DNA of 64,000 nt from Saccharothrix saharensis (GTDB lineage: Bacteria; Actinomycetota; Actinomycetes; Mycobacteriales; Pseudonocardiaceae): positions 3,658,001-3,722,000 of the forward strand of contig NZ_VFPP01000001.1 in NCBI RefSeq assembly GCF_006716745.1. The letters are read 5' to 3'. Shown one piece after another: positions 9,267 to 17,801 of this stretch. Within the stretch, counting starts at the first letter, position 1, and each line of letters opens with the position of its first letter. The notes below the pieces were generated by a model. It was given only the letters and a program-made list of their open reading frames with translations, was not told the DNA's origin and did not search any database. The translations under genes were made by a program, and so were the position numbers.

Positions 9267-10384
9267 GCGGGCGTTCCCGTCCGGGGCAGGGTGGCGGTCA
9301 CGGTCCAGCCCCGGTCGTCGGGGCCCGCGGCGCAGGTGCCGCCGAGCAGGTCCGCCCGTTCGAACATGCCGATGAGCCCGTAGCCGGGGGTGGTCGGCGC
9401 GGACCCCTCGCCGTCGTCGCTGACGCGCAGGTGCACGGACGTGGCGTCGGCGGCGACGCGGACCTCGATGCGGGTGGCGTGCCGGGCGTGCCGCTGCGCG
9501 TTCGTCACGGCTTCCCGGGCCAGGCGGTAGACCGCCGCGTCGATCGACGGGTGCAGGTCGGCCAGGTCGCCGGTGATGCCCACGTCGACCGACGGGCCGG
9601 CGCGGTGCGCGGTGGCCAGGTCCCGGAGGTCGGCGATGCGCGGGCTGGGTGCGAGGTCGGCCGCTTCGCCGCGCCGCAGGACCCGCACCATCGCGCGCAT
9701 CTCGGCCAGGGCGCGCGAGGCCTCGGCCTCGATCAGGCGCAACGCGTCCACGGCGGCGTCCGGGTGCCCCACCGCGAGGCCCGCCTGGGCGCGGATCGCG
9801 ATGGCGGACACGTGGTGGGCGACGGTGTCGTGCAGGTCGCGGGCCAGCCGTTCCCGTTCCAGCAGCTTGACCCGGTCGAGCTCACGGGTCCGCAGCCGGG
9901 ACCGGTAGCGCATGGCGACGCCGAGGGCGGTGGCGGCGAAGACGACGGTCAGGCCGCCGATCGCGTCCGCGAGGGAGAGGTCGCGCAGCGCCGTGGACAC
10001 GCACGCGCTGCCGGTCACGAGGGCCAGGCCGAGCACGGCTTCGCGGCCCGAACCCCACCTGACCACCGAGTACACCAGCACCAGCAGGAACGCCGCGGTG
10101 TACGGCTCGCCGCGGTCGTAGCCGGTGATCAGCGGGACCAGGCCGGTGACGCCGAACGCCAGGACGAGCACGAGCAGCGGCCGGGTCCGCCGCCACAGCA
10201 GGGTGGGCAGCAGGCCGATCGTGACGGCCGCCCACGGGAAACGCCACGGGACGTCCGGCCGGAGGGCCGCTTCCAGCAGCGCGGCGGGCACGAGCGCGCC
10301 CACCAGTGCCCAGTCGCGCCACACCCGCGCCGGGGCGTGGTGCGGCCGGGGTTCGACCCAGGCGGAGCGCAGGACGTGGAACAC
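9263..10384 (-). CDS. NarL-family sensor histidine kinase
   Basis: 373 residues. Four to five membrane helices (about 25-165) without a large extracellular loop precede a HisKA_3 dimerisation/phospho-acceptor helix, ERLARDLHDTVAHHVSAIA, in which the His of RDLHD is the phosphorylation site. A HATPase_c domain follows with the N-box REAVTNAQRHA, G1 box VSDDGEG and GYGLIGMFERADLLGG. The start is a GTG at 10384. It is cotranscribed with the response regulator and diverges from the RibD-like gene. Confidence 0.94.
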   Translation of the reverse strand: MFHVLRSAWVEPRPHHAPARVWRDWALVGALVPAALLEAALRPDVPWRFPWAAVTIGLLPTLLWRRTRPLLVLVLAFGVTGLVPLITGYDRGEPYTAAFLLVLVYSVVRWGSGREAVLGLALVTGSACVSTALRDLSLADAIGGLTVVFAATALGVAMRYRSRLRTRELDRVKLLERERLARDLHDTVAHHVSAIAIRAQAGLAVGHPDAAVDALRLIEAEASRALAEMRAMVRVLRRGEAADLAPSPRIADLRDLATAHRAGPSVDVGITGDLADLHPSIDAAVYRLAREAVTNAQRHARHATRIEVRVAADATSVHLRVSDDGEGSAPTTPGYGLIGMFERADLLGGTCAAGPDDRGWTVTATLPRTGTPA

Positions 10385-10460
10385 CCGCTGATGGTAGGAG
10401 AGCCGCGACCGCCGCGGATCGGCCTCAAGTACTAGACGGCACCGTCGGTACGGTGGGTCC

Positions 10461-11129
10461 GTGATCCGTCCGCACGTCCTGCTCAGCGTGGCCGTCAGCC
10501 TGGACGGCTACATCGACGACCGCGACGAGCAACGGTTCCCGCTGTCCAACGCCGAGGACTTCGACCACGTCGACCAGGCGCGGGCCGAGTCCGACGCGAT
10601 CCTGGTCGGGGCGGCGACGATCCGGCGCGACAACCCGCGCCTGCTGGTCCGGCACGCGGACCGCCGGGCCGCCCGGGTCGTGGCGGGCCGGCCCGAGCAC
10701 CCGCTGAAGGTCACCGTCACGGGCAGCGGCGACCTCGACCGGACGCGCGCGTTCTGGCAGGACGGCGACCGGCTCGTCTACACCGCCGAGCACGGTCACG
10801 GGCGCGCGGTCGCGGCCGTCGGCGACCTGGCGGACGTCGTGTCGCTCGGCCCGTCGGTCGACTTCGGGGCGTTGCTGGACGACCTCGGCGCGCGGGGCGT
10901 GGACCGGCTCATGGTCGAGGGCGGCGGCACGGTCCACACCGCGTTCCTGTCCGCCGGGCTGGCCGACGAGGTCCGGGTGGCGGTCGCGCCGATGCTGATC
11001 GGGCAGGTCACCGCGCCCCGGTTCGTCAACCCGGCCGAGTTCCCGGGCGGTCCGGCGCGCCGCTTCCACCTGGAGGACGTGACCAAGCTCGGCGACGTGG
11101 CCGTGCTGCGCTACTTCCCGAAGCGCTGA
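10461..11129 (+). CDS. RibD C-terminal-domain (dihydrofolate-reductase-like) reductase
   Basis: 222 residues, a stand-alone RibD_C domain: VSLDGYIDD, then SDAILVGAATIRRDNPRLLV (nucleotide/substrate segment) and VDRLMVEGGGTVHTAFL (the glycine-rich NADPH motif), ending in DEVRVAVAPMLIG. Proteins of this type reduce the ribosylaminopyrimidine intermediate of riboflavin or deazaflavin synthesis, or act on other substrates. The GTG at 10461 has only a weak Shine-Dalgarno site. A TACGGT hexamer about 12 bp upstream would suit leaderless transcription; that is inference. Its position beside GTP cyclohydrolase II, PTPS and creatininase genes suggests a shared pyrimidine/pterin pathway. Confidence 0.9.
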   Translation: MIRPHVLLSVAVSLDGYIDDRDEQRFPLSNAEDFDHVDQARAESDAILVGAATIRRDNPRLLVRHADRRAARVVAGRPEHPLKVTVTGSGDLDRTRAFWQDGDRLVYTAEHGHGRAVAAVGDLADVVSLGPSVDFGALLDDLGARGVDRLMVEGGGTVHTAFLSAGLADEVRVAVAPMLIGQVTAPRFVNPAEFPGGPARRFHLEDVTKLGDVAVLRYFPKR

Positions 11130-11512
11130 AGCAGGCCCCGGACGGTGTCGCGGCGACCCCACGCCACGACCGCGGCCAGCACGAGCAGCACCGCGGGCAG
11201 CACCGCGCCGGACGAGTCCCGCAGCACGAACAGCTCCGTGACGACCGCGCCGGCCATCACGCCCGCCAGGCCCAGCCCGGCGAGCCCACAGAGGACCGGC
11301 ACGAGCAGGCCGAGCGCGCCGGCGATCTCCAGCACCCCCGTCACGTACCGCAGCCACTGGCCGGACCCGATCCGGTCGAACTTGCCCACGAAGTCGTCGC
11401 CGAGCAGCGACACACCGCTGTGGACGAAGTACGCGGCCAACAGCACCTGCAACACCCACAGGGCGATGTTGGCGACGTCGCGGACGACGTTCGGGCGAGC
11501 TGCGTCAGCCAC
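11111..11512 (-). CDS. DoxX-family membrane protein
   Basis: 133 residues with four hydrophobic helices. The first is ALWVLQVLLAAYFVHSG and the second carries the DoxX-like YVTGVLEIAGALGLLVPVLCG. DoxX proteins sit in the membrane and have been linked to redox or quinone functions; the precise role here is unknown. I chose the GTG at 11512 (VADAARPN) because a GGAAGGAG ribosome site lies about 8 nt upstream; the longer frame would run further into the neighbour. It overlaps the CDP-alcohol phosphatidyltransferase stop by 8 nt and the RibD-like stop by 19 bp. Confidence 0.85.
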   Translation of the reverse strand: MADAARPNVVRDVANIALWVLQVLLAAYFVHSGVSLLGDDFVGKFDRIGSGQWLRYVTGVLEIAGALGLLVPVLCGLAGLGLAGVMAGAVVTELFVLRDSSGAVLPAVLLVLAAVVAWGRRDTVRGLLQRFGK

Positions 11513-12224
11513 GGCTGACTCCTTCCACGGGTGCGGGGGCGTTGCGCCACAACCAGGCGATGTCACGGCCGAACGACCAGAGCAGCGAGGACAGCGCGAG
11601 TCCGACGAGGACGGTCGGGTGCGGCGGCAGGCCGGAGGCGGCGGCGACCAGGGTGACCCCCTGCACCGCCGCGACCACCTTGCGGGCTCGGCTCGGCGGC
11701 AGCGCGCCCCGCAGCCAAGCCCAGCCCCAGGACGCCGCGACGAACGCGTACCGCAGCGCGCCCACCACGAGCACCCACGGGCCGAGGTCCGCGGCGACGT
11801 GCGCGCTCAGCACCAGGATCAGGAACGCGTCGACCTCCATGTCGAACCGCGCGCCCAACGCCGACGCGGTGCCCGTGCGCCGTGCCACCCGACCGTCCAC
11901 GAAGTCCAGGGCCAGCGCCACGGACGCGAGCACGACCAGCAGCGCGGTGTGGTCGCCGCCGTCGGCCACCAACGCCGTGACGCCGCCGACCAGCAGCCCC
12001 CGGGCCGACGTGACGCGGTCGGCCGGCCCGAGCGCCGTCCGCGCCCGGCGCACCGCACCACCGAGCAACGCCTGGTTGGCCACCGCGTACGCGACGCCGG
12101 CGAGCCACCCGAGCGGCCCCAGCCCGACCGTGCTGCCCAACAGGCCGAGGACGACCAGCTGGCCGCCTGCCCACGCGGCCGGCTCGGTGTCGAGCCGGGC
12201 AGGGGTGTGGTGAAGTGTCGTCAT
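11505..12224 (-). CDS. CDP-alcohol phosphatidyltransferase
   Basis: 239 residues, integral membrane. The signature of the family is visible as DFVDGRVARRTGTASALGAR followed by FDMEVDAF, which supplies the DxxDGxxAR...GxxxDxxxD pattern that binds metal and CDP. Such enzymes move a phosphatidyl or related group from CDP-diacylglycerol to an alcohol. The start is ATG at 12224 with GAGGGG upstream; the longer frame would cross the promoter region shared with the divergent dehydrogenase. It is translationally coupled to the DoxX gene. In this cluster it may provide a lipid anchor for the product, which is an inference. Confidence 0.9.
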   Translation of the reverse strand: MTTLHHTPARLDTEPAAWAGGQLVVLGLLGSTVGLGPLGWLAGVAYAVANQALLGGAVRRARTALGPADRVTSARGLLVGGVTALVADGGDHTALLVVLASVALALDFVDGRVARRTGTASALGARFDMEVDAFLILVLSAHVAADLGPWVLVVGALRYAFVAASWGWAWLRGALPPSRARKVVAAVQGVTLVAAASGLPPHPTVLVGLALSSLLWSFGRDIAWLWRNAPAPVEGVSRG

Positions 12225-12255
12225 CGTGCCCCTCGTCGTTCGGAGGTTGTACCAG

Positions 12256-13224
12256 GTGACACGCACTGCGAGGGCCCTCTGGTTCACCTCATCGGGAAAA
12301 AGTGAGATCCGGGACGTGGCGCTGCCCGAACCGGGGCCGGGCGAAGTGCTGGTCCGCACGCTGTACTCGGGGATCAGCCGGGGCACGGAAAGCCTGGTCC
12401 TGCGCGGTGGCGTGCCGGAGAGCCAGCACGACGTGATGCGGGCGCCGTTCCAGGAGGGCGGGTTCCCGTGGCCGGTGAAGTACGGCTACCTCAACGTCGG
12501 CGTGGTCGAGCGCGGGCCCCTGCTCGGTCGCACGGTGTTCTGCCTCTATCCACACCAGACGCACTACGTGGTGCCCGCCGACGCCGTCACGCCCGTGCCG
12601 GACGCGGTGCCCGCCGCACGGGCCGTGCTCGCCGGGACGGTGGAGACGGCGGTGAACGCGCTGTGGGACGCCAAGCCGATGATCGGCGACCGGATCGCGG
12701 TCGTCGGTGGCGGGATGGTCGGGTGCGCCGTGGCCGCCGTGCTGGCCCGGTTCCCGGGCGTGCGGCTGCACCTCGTGGACGCCGACCCGGACCGTGCGGC
12801 GGTGGCCGACGCGCTGGGGGTCGCGTTCGCGTCGCCCGGGGACGCCGAGGGGAACTGCGACCTGGTCGTGCACGCGAGCGCGTCCGAGGCGGGGTTGGCC
12901 CGGTCGTTGGCGCTGCTCGCGCCGGAGGGTCAGGTGGTGGAGCTGAGCTGGTACGGCGACCGGTCGGTGTCCGTGCCGCTGGGCGAGTTCTTCCACTCGC
13001 GGCGGCTGAGGGTGCGCAGCAGCCAGGTGGGTGTGGTGGCACGACCGGACCGCACGCACGCCGAGCGGATGGCGTTGGCGCTGGACCTGCTCGCCGACCC
13101 CGCGTTCGACGCGCTGATCAGCGGGCAGAGCCGGTTCGACGACCTGCCGTCCCTGCTGGCCGGTGGCGCGCTGCCGCCGCTGTGCCACCGCGTTGACTAC
13201 GGTTCCGGGCATGTACCTGCCTGA
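12256..13224 (+). CDS. Zinc-free MDR-family dehydrogenase
   Basis: 322 residues, medium-chain dehydrogenase/reductase fold. The N-terminal GroES-like part has LVRTLYSGISRGTESLV, where the usual catalytic zinc Cys is replaced (SGIS instead of CGIC). The Rossmann part starts RIAVVGGGMVGCAVAAVLA and ends the nucleotide strand in LHLVDAD. The BchC/SgcK-like SRGTE motif suggests hydride chemistry on an alcohol or sugar-like substrate without catalytic zinc. I chose GTG 12256 because CGGAGG lies 9 nt upstream. It overlaps the creatininase start by 14 nt, so these two are coupled. Confidence 0.85.
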   Translation: MTRTARALWFTSSGKSEIRDVALPEPGPGEVLVRTLYSGISRGTESLVLRGGVPESQHDVMRAPFQEGGFPWPVKYGYLNVGVVERGPLLGRTVFCLYPHQTHYVVPADAVTPVPDAVPAARAVLAGTVETAVNALWDAKPMIGDRIAVVGGGMVGCAVAAVLARFPGVRLHLVDADPDRAAVADALGVAFASPGDAEGNCDLVVHASASEAGLARSLALLAPEGQVVELSWYGDRSVSVPLGEFFHSRRLRVRSSQVGVVARPDRTHAERMALALDLLADPAFDALISGQSRFDDLPSLLAGGALPPLCHRVDYGSGHVPA

Positions 13225-13894
13225 CACCACCGAGGACGTGCGGGCGCGGGCGGCGACCGTGGCGGTGCTGCCGGTCGGCAGCCACGAGCAGCACGGCCCG
13301 TACCTGCCGCTGGCCACGGACACGGTCGTCGCCTGCGCCATCGCCCGGGCCATCGGCGACGCGCACCCCGTGCAGGTGCTGCCGCCGATCACGATCTCGT
13401 GCTCGCACGAGCACGCCGCGTGGCCCGGGACGGTGAGCATCTCGGCGCGCACGCTGTACGCGGTGGTGCGGGACGTCGCGGACTCGTTGCGCCGGTCGGG
13501 TGTGCCGCACCTGGTGCTGGTCAGCGGGCACGGCGGGAACTACGTGCTGGCGAACGTGGTGCAGGAGTCGGAGGGGATGGCGTTGTTCCCCGGCAGCGGC
13601 GACTGGGCCGCGGCACGGGCCGCCGCCGGGGTGGTGACGTCGTCGCGCGGCGACATGCACGCGGGTGAGCTGGAGACGTCCATCCTCCTGCACGCCCACC
13701 CGGAGCTGGTGCGGCCCGGCTACGAGGCGGCCGACCACCTGGCCGACGACCGGCCCCACCTGCTCACGCTGGGACTCGGCCCGTACACGGGGTCCGGGGT
13801 GGTCGGGCGGCCGTCGTTGGCGTCAGCCGACAAGGGCAGGGACGTGCTCGCGGTCCTCGTCGAGTCGTTCCGGTCGTACCTGGCGCTGTTCTGA
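13211..13894 (+). CDS. Creatininase-family metal-dependent amidohydrolase
   Basis: 227 residues. The family metal ligands are visible: Glu26, His28 and Asp37 in SHEQHGPYLPLATD, His107 in SGHGGN, and acidic residues in HAGELETS (about 153-155). Known relatives hydrolyse creatinine, trim a peptide (MftE) or deformylate formamidopyrimidine (archaeal ArfB). Because the same cluster carries a GTP cyclohydrolase II variant, a deformylase-like step on FAPy is attractive; this is inference. The ATG at 13211 is preferred over an upstream frame start inside the dehydrogenase. Its 3' end overlaps the convergent membrane-protein gene by 72 bp. Confidence 0.88.
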   Translation: MYLPDTTEDVRARAATVAVLPVGSHEQHGPYLPLATDTVVACAIARAIGDAHPVQVLPPITISCSHEHAAWPGTVSISARTLYAVVRDVADSLRRSGVPHLVLVSGHGGNYVLANVVQESEGMALFPGSGDWAAARAAAGVVTSSRGDMHAGELETSILLHAHPELVRPGYEAADHLADDRPHLLTLGLGPYTGSGVVGRPSLASADKGRDVLAVLVESFRSYLALF

Positions 13895-14791
13895 GGTCCG
13901 GAACAGGGTGAGCACGCCGGGCAGGCTGCCGATCAGCGCCAGCACGCCGTAGACGACACCGGTCGTGAGGCCTTGCGCGGCACCGAGACCGGCCGACCCG
14001 AACGCCACCGCGAGGAACGCCTCGCGCGGCCCGAAGCCGCCCACGTTCAGCGGGACGGCCATCACCAGCAGGGCCACCACGAGCAGCGGGAGCAGCCGGG
14101 TGAGCGGGACCTCCGCGCCCGCGGCCCTGGCGGCGACGGCGAACAACGCCACGTGCCCGGCCAGCGCCGCGGCGGACAGCAGGGCGACCTCGGGCAGGAC
14201 TCCGCGGTCGAGCAGGCCGGTGCGCGCGTCGTGCCAGGTGGCGCGCACCGCCCGGCGGACCTTCGCCGACAGGCACGCCGACGCCAGGACGAGCACGGCG
14301 GCCGGCACGGCCGGCGCGGGGACGTCGACCGGGACGGATCCCGTGAGCACCACGGCCACGCCGACGGCGATCAGGACGGCCTGACCGGCGCCGCGCTCCA
14401 ACACCACGGCCCGCACCCCGCGCCCGACGTCACCGGCCTGCCGACCGTGGCTCACCGCCCGGTGCACGTCACCCAGCACACCCGCGGGCAGGACGGCGTT
14501 GAGCAGGAGGGCGCGGTAGTAGTCGGAGACGGCGGCGGCGAGGGTGAGCGGCAGGCCGAGGCGGCGGGCGATGAGGCACCACCGCCACGCGCTCGCCACG
14601 GTGGTCAGCAAGCCGATGCCCAGGGCGGCGGCCACGGCCCAGCCGTCGACCGCCCGCAGGCCGGCCAGGAACGCCTCGGCACCCAACCGCCACCCGAGCC
14701 CGACGAGGATCACGACCGCGCCCGCCAGGCGGAGCCACGGCCAGGCAAGCGGCAAGCGGCGGGTCAGGGGCGGGGGCGTGCGGCTGCTCAC
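13823..14791 (-). CDS. Lysylphosphatidylglycerol-synthase-type (UPF0104/AglD-like) membrane protein
   Basis: 322 residues, seven to eight hydrophobic helices, e.g. LAGAVVILVGLGWRLG and LLLNAVLPAGVLGDVHRAV, with the late NVGGFGPREA segment typical of the family (usually NxGGxGxRE). It lacks the cytosolic aminoacyl-transfer domain, so it is the membrane module alone, as in glycolipid-pathway flippases. I take the GTG at 14791, which overlaps the methyltransferase stop (GTGA). Last gene of the PTPS-glycosyltransferase-methyltransferase operon. The role suggested by context is membrane handling of a glycosylated or lipid-linked intermediate. Confidence 0.86.
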   Translation of the reverse strand: MSSRTPPPLTRRLPLAWPWLRLAGAVVILVGLGWRLGAEAFLAGLRAVDGWAVAAALGIGLLTTVASAWRWCLIARRLGLPLTLAAAVSDYYRALLLNAVLPAGVLGDVHRAVSHGRQAGDVGRGVRAVVLERGAGQAVLIAVGVAVVLTGSVPVDVPAPAVPAAVLVLASACLSAKVRRAVRATWHDARTGLLDRGVLPEVALLSAAALAGHVALFAVAARAAGAEVPLTRLLPLLVVALLVMAVPLNVGGFGPREAFLAVAFGSAGLGAAQGLTTGVVYGVLALIGSLPGVLTLFRTSEQRQVRPERLDEDREHVPALVG

Positions 14792-15567
14792 CTCGGCACC
14801 GCCAGCAGGTCCGCGTGACCGACCACCACGTGCGGTCCGAGTTCGAGCTTCCGCCGCACGTAGGACGGTGCCTCGGCGGCCAGGCCGGGTTCCTGCTCGA
14901 CCGCCGCCGCCACCCACCCGCGCAGCCACTCCCCCGCCAGCGCGGCCTGTTCCGGGCCCAACCGCCACGGGCTCGGGCTCGTCGCCACCTCGGCCCCGCG
15001 CCGCTCGAACGCCGCCACCGCCGCGTCGACCGCGTCCGGCCCCAGCAGGCGCCGCCCGTCGACCACCCGGCGCTGGTGTGCGTTGAACGCCGCCTCGAAG
15101 TCCGCGTCCAGCGGCTCGGCCGGGTCGAACTCCACCCGGCCGACCACCGACAGCGTGAACAGCGCCGGGCACCCCGCGTCCGCGCACGCGCCCGCCAGCC
15201 CGTCCACCTCCTCCGCCGTCAGCAGGTCAAGCAGCGCCGACGCGGTGACCAGCGACGTCCCGGCCAGGTCCGCGCCGGTCAACCCGGTCACGTCGGCCTC
15301 GTGCGTCTCGATCGTCACCCCGCTCACGGTCGCCGCCGCGATGCTGAGCAGCCGGGGGTCGCGGTCGTGCAGCACCCAGTGCTGCGGACCTCCCAGCCGT
15401 CCGGCGAGCCACCGTCCCAACGATCCCGTGCCACACCCGAGATCACGCACCACGAGGGGTGTCCGGTTCAGAACGATCTTGCGGAGCCGGTCGACCAGGT
15501 CGAGCGCGCGGGCCTCCGCGTCGGCCTTCTCGCGCAGGGACAGCCATTCCGGGGCGAAGGTGCTCAT
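14788..15567 (-). CDS. Class I SAM-dependent methyltransferase
   Basis: 259 residues. Motif I is VVRDLGCGTGSLGRWLAGRL, followed by the acidic end of strand 2 (VLHDRDPRL) and the motif around EADVTGLTGADLAGTSLVTASALLD. The C-terminal half lacks features that would identify a substrate. Its ATG overlaps the glycosyltransferase stop (ATGA) and its stop overlaps the next gene, so it is made as part of a tightly coupled operon. The start is ATG at 15567. Confidence 0.88.
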   Translation of the reverse strand: MSTFAPEWLSLREKADAEARALDLVDRLRKIVLNRTPLVVRDLGCGTGSLGRWLAGRLGGPQHWVLHDRDPRLLSIAAATVSGVTIETHEADVTGLTGADLAGTSLVTASALLDLLTAEEVDGLAGACADAGCPALFTLSVVGRVEFDPAEPLDADFEAAFNAHQRRVVDGRRLLGPDAVDAAVAAFERRGAEVATSPSPWRLGPEQAALAGEWLRGWVAAAVEQEPGLAAEAPSYVRRKLELGPHVVVGHADLLAVPR

Positions 15568-16565
15568 GGCCGCAGACTAGCCAGCACCTCGGCCAGCCCG
15601 GCCGCCGTCACGTCCCAAGTGGACAGTTGGCGGCGGCGCGCCAGGGCACGACCGCGCAGGTCACGCCGCCACGCGTCATCGGTCAACCACCGCCGCAACG
15701 CCCCGGCGAACGCCCCCACGTCACCGGCCGGCAGCAGCACCCCGCCGTCACCGAGCGCGTCCGGCACGGCGCTGGCCACCACCGGCACGCCCCGCGCCAA
15801 CGCCTCGGTCACCACCATCCCGTACGTCTCGGCCCACGACGCCAGCACGAACAGGTCCGCCGTCGCGTACGCGCGGTCCAGCAACGGCCCGGTGAGGGGG
15901 CCCGGCAGCTCGATCCGCGAACCCAGGCCGTGCCGCTCGACCACCTCGCGCACCGGCCACCGCTGCGCACCGACGAACGCGCACGTCCACGACAGGTCGG
16001 CCACCGAAGCCAAGGCCCGCACCAGCACGTCGTGCCCCTTGCGCGGCGTCACGGAAGCCACGCAGAGCAACCGGGAGGCACCGTCCGTGCCGGTGGCCGA
16101 CGGCGCGGGGTCGACGCCGGGCGCGACGACGTGGACCCGGGCGAGGGAGTGGTGTGACATGAGCCGCCGTGCCGCCGACGGGCTCGTGGCCACGACGGCG
16201 CGGACCGCGCGCAGGCACTCGCCTTCGGCGGCGTCCAACCGGGACGCCACCGCCGGATCCAGCCCCGTCTCGTCCGCCAGCGGCAGGTGCACCAGCACGA
16301 CCAGCCGCAGCCGGTCGGCGTGCGGCACGACGACCTCGGGGACGCCGCACGCCACCAGGCCGTCGAGCACGACGACCGACCCGTCCGCGATCGCGGCCAA
16401 CACCCGGCCCAACGCCGCACGAGCCGCCGGGTCGGGTCGCGGCCACGCGCCGGGCACCTCGACGTCGCGCACCTGTCCCAACCCGTGGACGACCCGGCGG
16501 TCGTAGGCGTTGCCGCCGCTGGGCGATGCCGGGTCGTCCACGGGACGGACGAAGTGGACCGTCAC
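15564..16565 (-). CDS. GT4-type glycosyltransferase
   Basis: 333 residues, GT-B fold. The C-terminal domain shows [20 protein letters not shown], then [20 protein letters not shown] with the EX7E motif (E...E), and [18 protein letters not shown], the donor-binding region of GT4 retaining enzymes. The N-terminal domain has the expected GGNAYDRRV loop. Donor and acceptor are unknown. The GTG at 16565 overlaps the PTPS-like stop by 4 nt. It probably glycosylates the cluster product. Confidence 0.9.
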   Translation of the reverse strand: MTVHFVRPVDDPASPSGGNAYDRRVVHGLGQVRDVEVPGAWPRPDPAARAALGRVLAAIADGSVVVLDGLVACGVPEVVVPHADRLRLVVLVHLPLADETGLDPAVASRLDAAEGECLRAVRAVVATSPSAARRLMSHHSLARVHVVAPGVDPAPSATGTDGASRLLCVASVTPRKGHDVLVRALASVADLSWTCAFVGAQRWPVREVVERHGLGSRIELPGPLTGPLLDRAYATADLFVLASWAETYGMVVTEALARGVPVVASAVPDALGDGGVLLPAGDVGAFAGALRRWLTDDAWRRDLRGRALARRRQLSTWDVTAAGLAEVLASLRP

Positions 16566-16960
16566 AGCGCGCGTTCGTAGCTCGCCCAGGCGACGTGCGA
16601 CTCGTGCAGCGTGACCTCGATCCCGGACAGCCCGCGTGCGCCCTCGCCGAGCGAACCCGCGTGCACGGCGTCCGCGAGCGCGTCCGCGATGTGCTTGGCC
16701 AGGAACTCGGTCGACGTGTTCACCCCGGCGAACTCCGGCACGTCGTCCAGGTTGCGGTAGTTGAGCTCGGCCAGGACGGCGCGCAGCCGCTCGGTCGCGA
16801 GTCCGATGTCGACCACGATGTTGTCCGCGTCGAGCCGGTCCCGCTTGAACCGGGCGTCCACCACGAACGTCGCCCCGTGGAGCCGTTGCGCCGGACCGAA
16901 GACCTCGCCGCGGAAGCTGTGGGCGACCATCACGTGGTCGCGAACGGTGATGCTGAACAG
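16562..16960 (-). CDS. 6-pyruvoyl-tetrahydropterin synthase / QueD-like protein (divergent)
   Basis: 132 residues if translated from CTG at 16960 ([17 protein letters not shown]). The PTPS fold is clear: [33 protein letters not shown] and a terminal Glu in [12 protein letters not shown]. The zinc-binding HGH motif reads HGA, and no Cys occurs where QueD/PTPS use one, so the catalysis is probably altered. A GGAGG lies 5 nt before the CTG, and the next in-frame start (GTG/ATG near 16936-16933) would remove the first strand. Family members act on dihydroneopterin triphosphate. First gene of a coupled operon, divergent from the GTP cyclohydrolase II gene. Confidence 0.86.
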   Translation of the reverse strand: MFSITVRDHVMVAHSFRGEVFGPAQRLHGATFVVDARFKRDRLDADNIVVDIGLATERLRAVLAELNYRNLDDVPEFAGVNTSTEFLAKHIADALADAVHAGSLGEGARGLSGIEVTLHESHVAWASYERAL

Positions 16961-17053
16961 GGTGACCTCCGCCGGTGGTGCGAGCTACGGTGCGAGTACC
17001 GGCCCGAGCGTAGTGAACGCCTCGGCCGGTGCCGGGTGCGACGAGGGAGCCGG

Positions 17054-17695
17054 ATGCGCGAGGAAGCCTTCAACGACGGGGACGTGGCGGAGTCGGACCT
17101 GGTGACGCGCCGCGGCACGTTCCGCGCGGTGGCGTTCCGGGCCGACGGGCACGAGCACATGGCGTTGGTCTACGGCGCGACGGACGTGCGGGAGGACGTG
17201 CTCGTGCGCGTGCACTCCGAGTGCATGACGGGCGACATCTTCGGCGCGATGCGCTGCGAGTGCGGCGACCAGCTTGACGCGGCGCTGGACCGGATCGTCA
17301 CCGAGGGCGGCGGCATCCTGATCTACCTGCGCGGCCACGAGGGGCGCGGCATCGGCTTGGTGGACAAGGTGCGCACGCACGTGCTGCAGGACGAGGAGGG
17401 CCTGGACACGCTCGACTCCGCGACCACGCTCGGCCTGCCGGTCGACGTCCGCGACTACTCCCCCGCCGCGCGCATCCTGAAGCACCTCGGTGTCACGTCG
17501 GTGCGGTTGCTGTCGAACAACCCGGACAAGATCGCCGCCCTGACCGCACGCGGCATCGAGGTCTCGGCCCGCGTGCCGCACCTGGCGCCGCCGAACCGGC
17601 ACAACATCGGCTACCTCACCGCCAAGCGCGATCGGCTCGGCCACGACCTGCCCCAGGTGGACGTGTTCGCCGCCGACTCCCCCGCCGACCGCTGA
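17054..17695 (+). CDS. ribA: GTP cyclohydrolase II homologue with Tyr-to-His active-site change
   Basis: 213 residues, RibA domain only. The zinc cysteines are present (Cys57, Cys68, Cys70 in SECMTGDIFGAMRCECG), as are YLRGHEGRGIGL, RDY and NNPDKI. At the position of E. coli Tyr105 (KIRAY) this protein has His109 (KVRTH). In Streptomyces coelicolor a GCH II paralogue with Met at this site stops at the formylated product FAPy, as I recall from published work. I infer this enzyme may likewise make FAPy rather than the deformylated riboflavin precursor. The ATG at 17054 has GAGGGAG 5 nt upstream. Divergent from the PTPS operon. Confidence 0.88.
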   Translation: MREEAFNDGDVAESDLVTRRGTFRAVAFRADGHEHMALVYGATDVREDVLVRVHSECMTGDIFGAMRCECGDQLDAALDRIVTEGGGILIYLRGHEGRGIGLVDKVRTHVLQDEEGLDTLDSATTLGLPVDVRDYSPAARILKHLGVTSVRLLSNNPDKIAALTARGIEVSARVPHLAPPNRHNIGYLTAKRDRLGHDLPQVDVFAADSPADR

Positions 17696-17711
17696 CGGAC
17701 TGGCCGTCGGG

Positions 17712-17745
17712 CGCAACGCGCAACACGAGCACCGAACGCGTTGCG
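17712..17745. terminator. 9-bp inverted repeat after the ribA homologue
   Basis: CGCAACGCG (17712-17720) and CGCGTTGCG (17737-17745) are perfect inverted repeats separated by 16 nt, starting 16 bp after the ribA-like stop. It could end that transcript. Because it also lies 57-90 bp before the next gene it could instead be an operator; the sequence does not decide. Confidence 0.45.
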
Positions 17746-17801
17746 AAAGATCTGTCCTGAGGCAGACGCGCGGGTCGGTGCCGGCCTCCCAGGCTGGGCT
17801 C

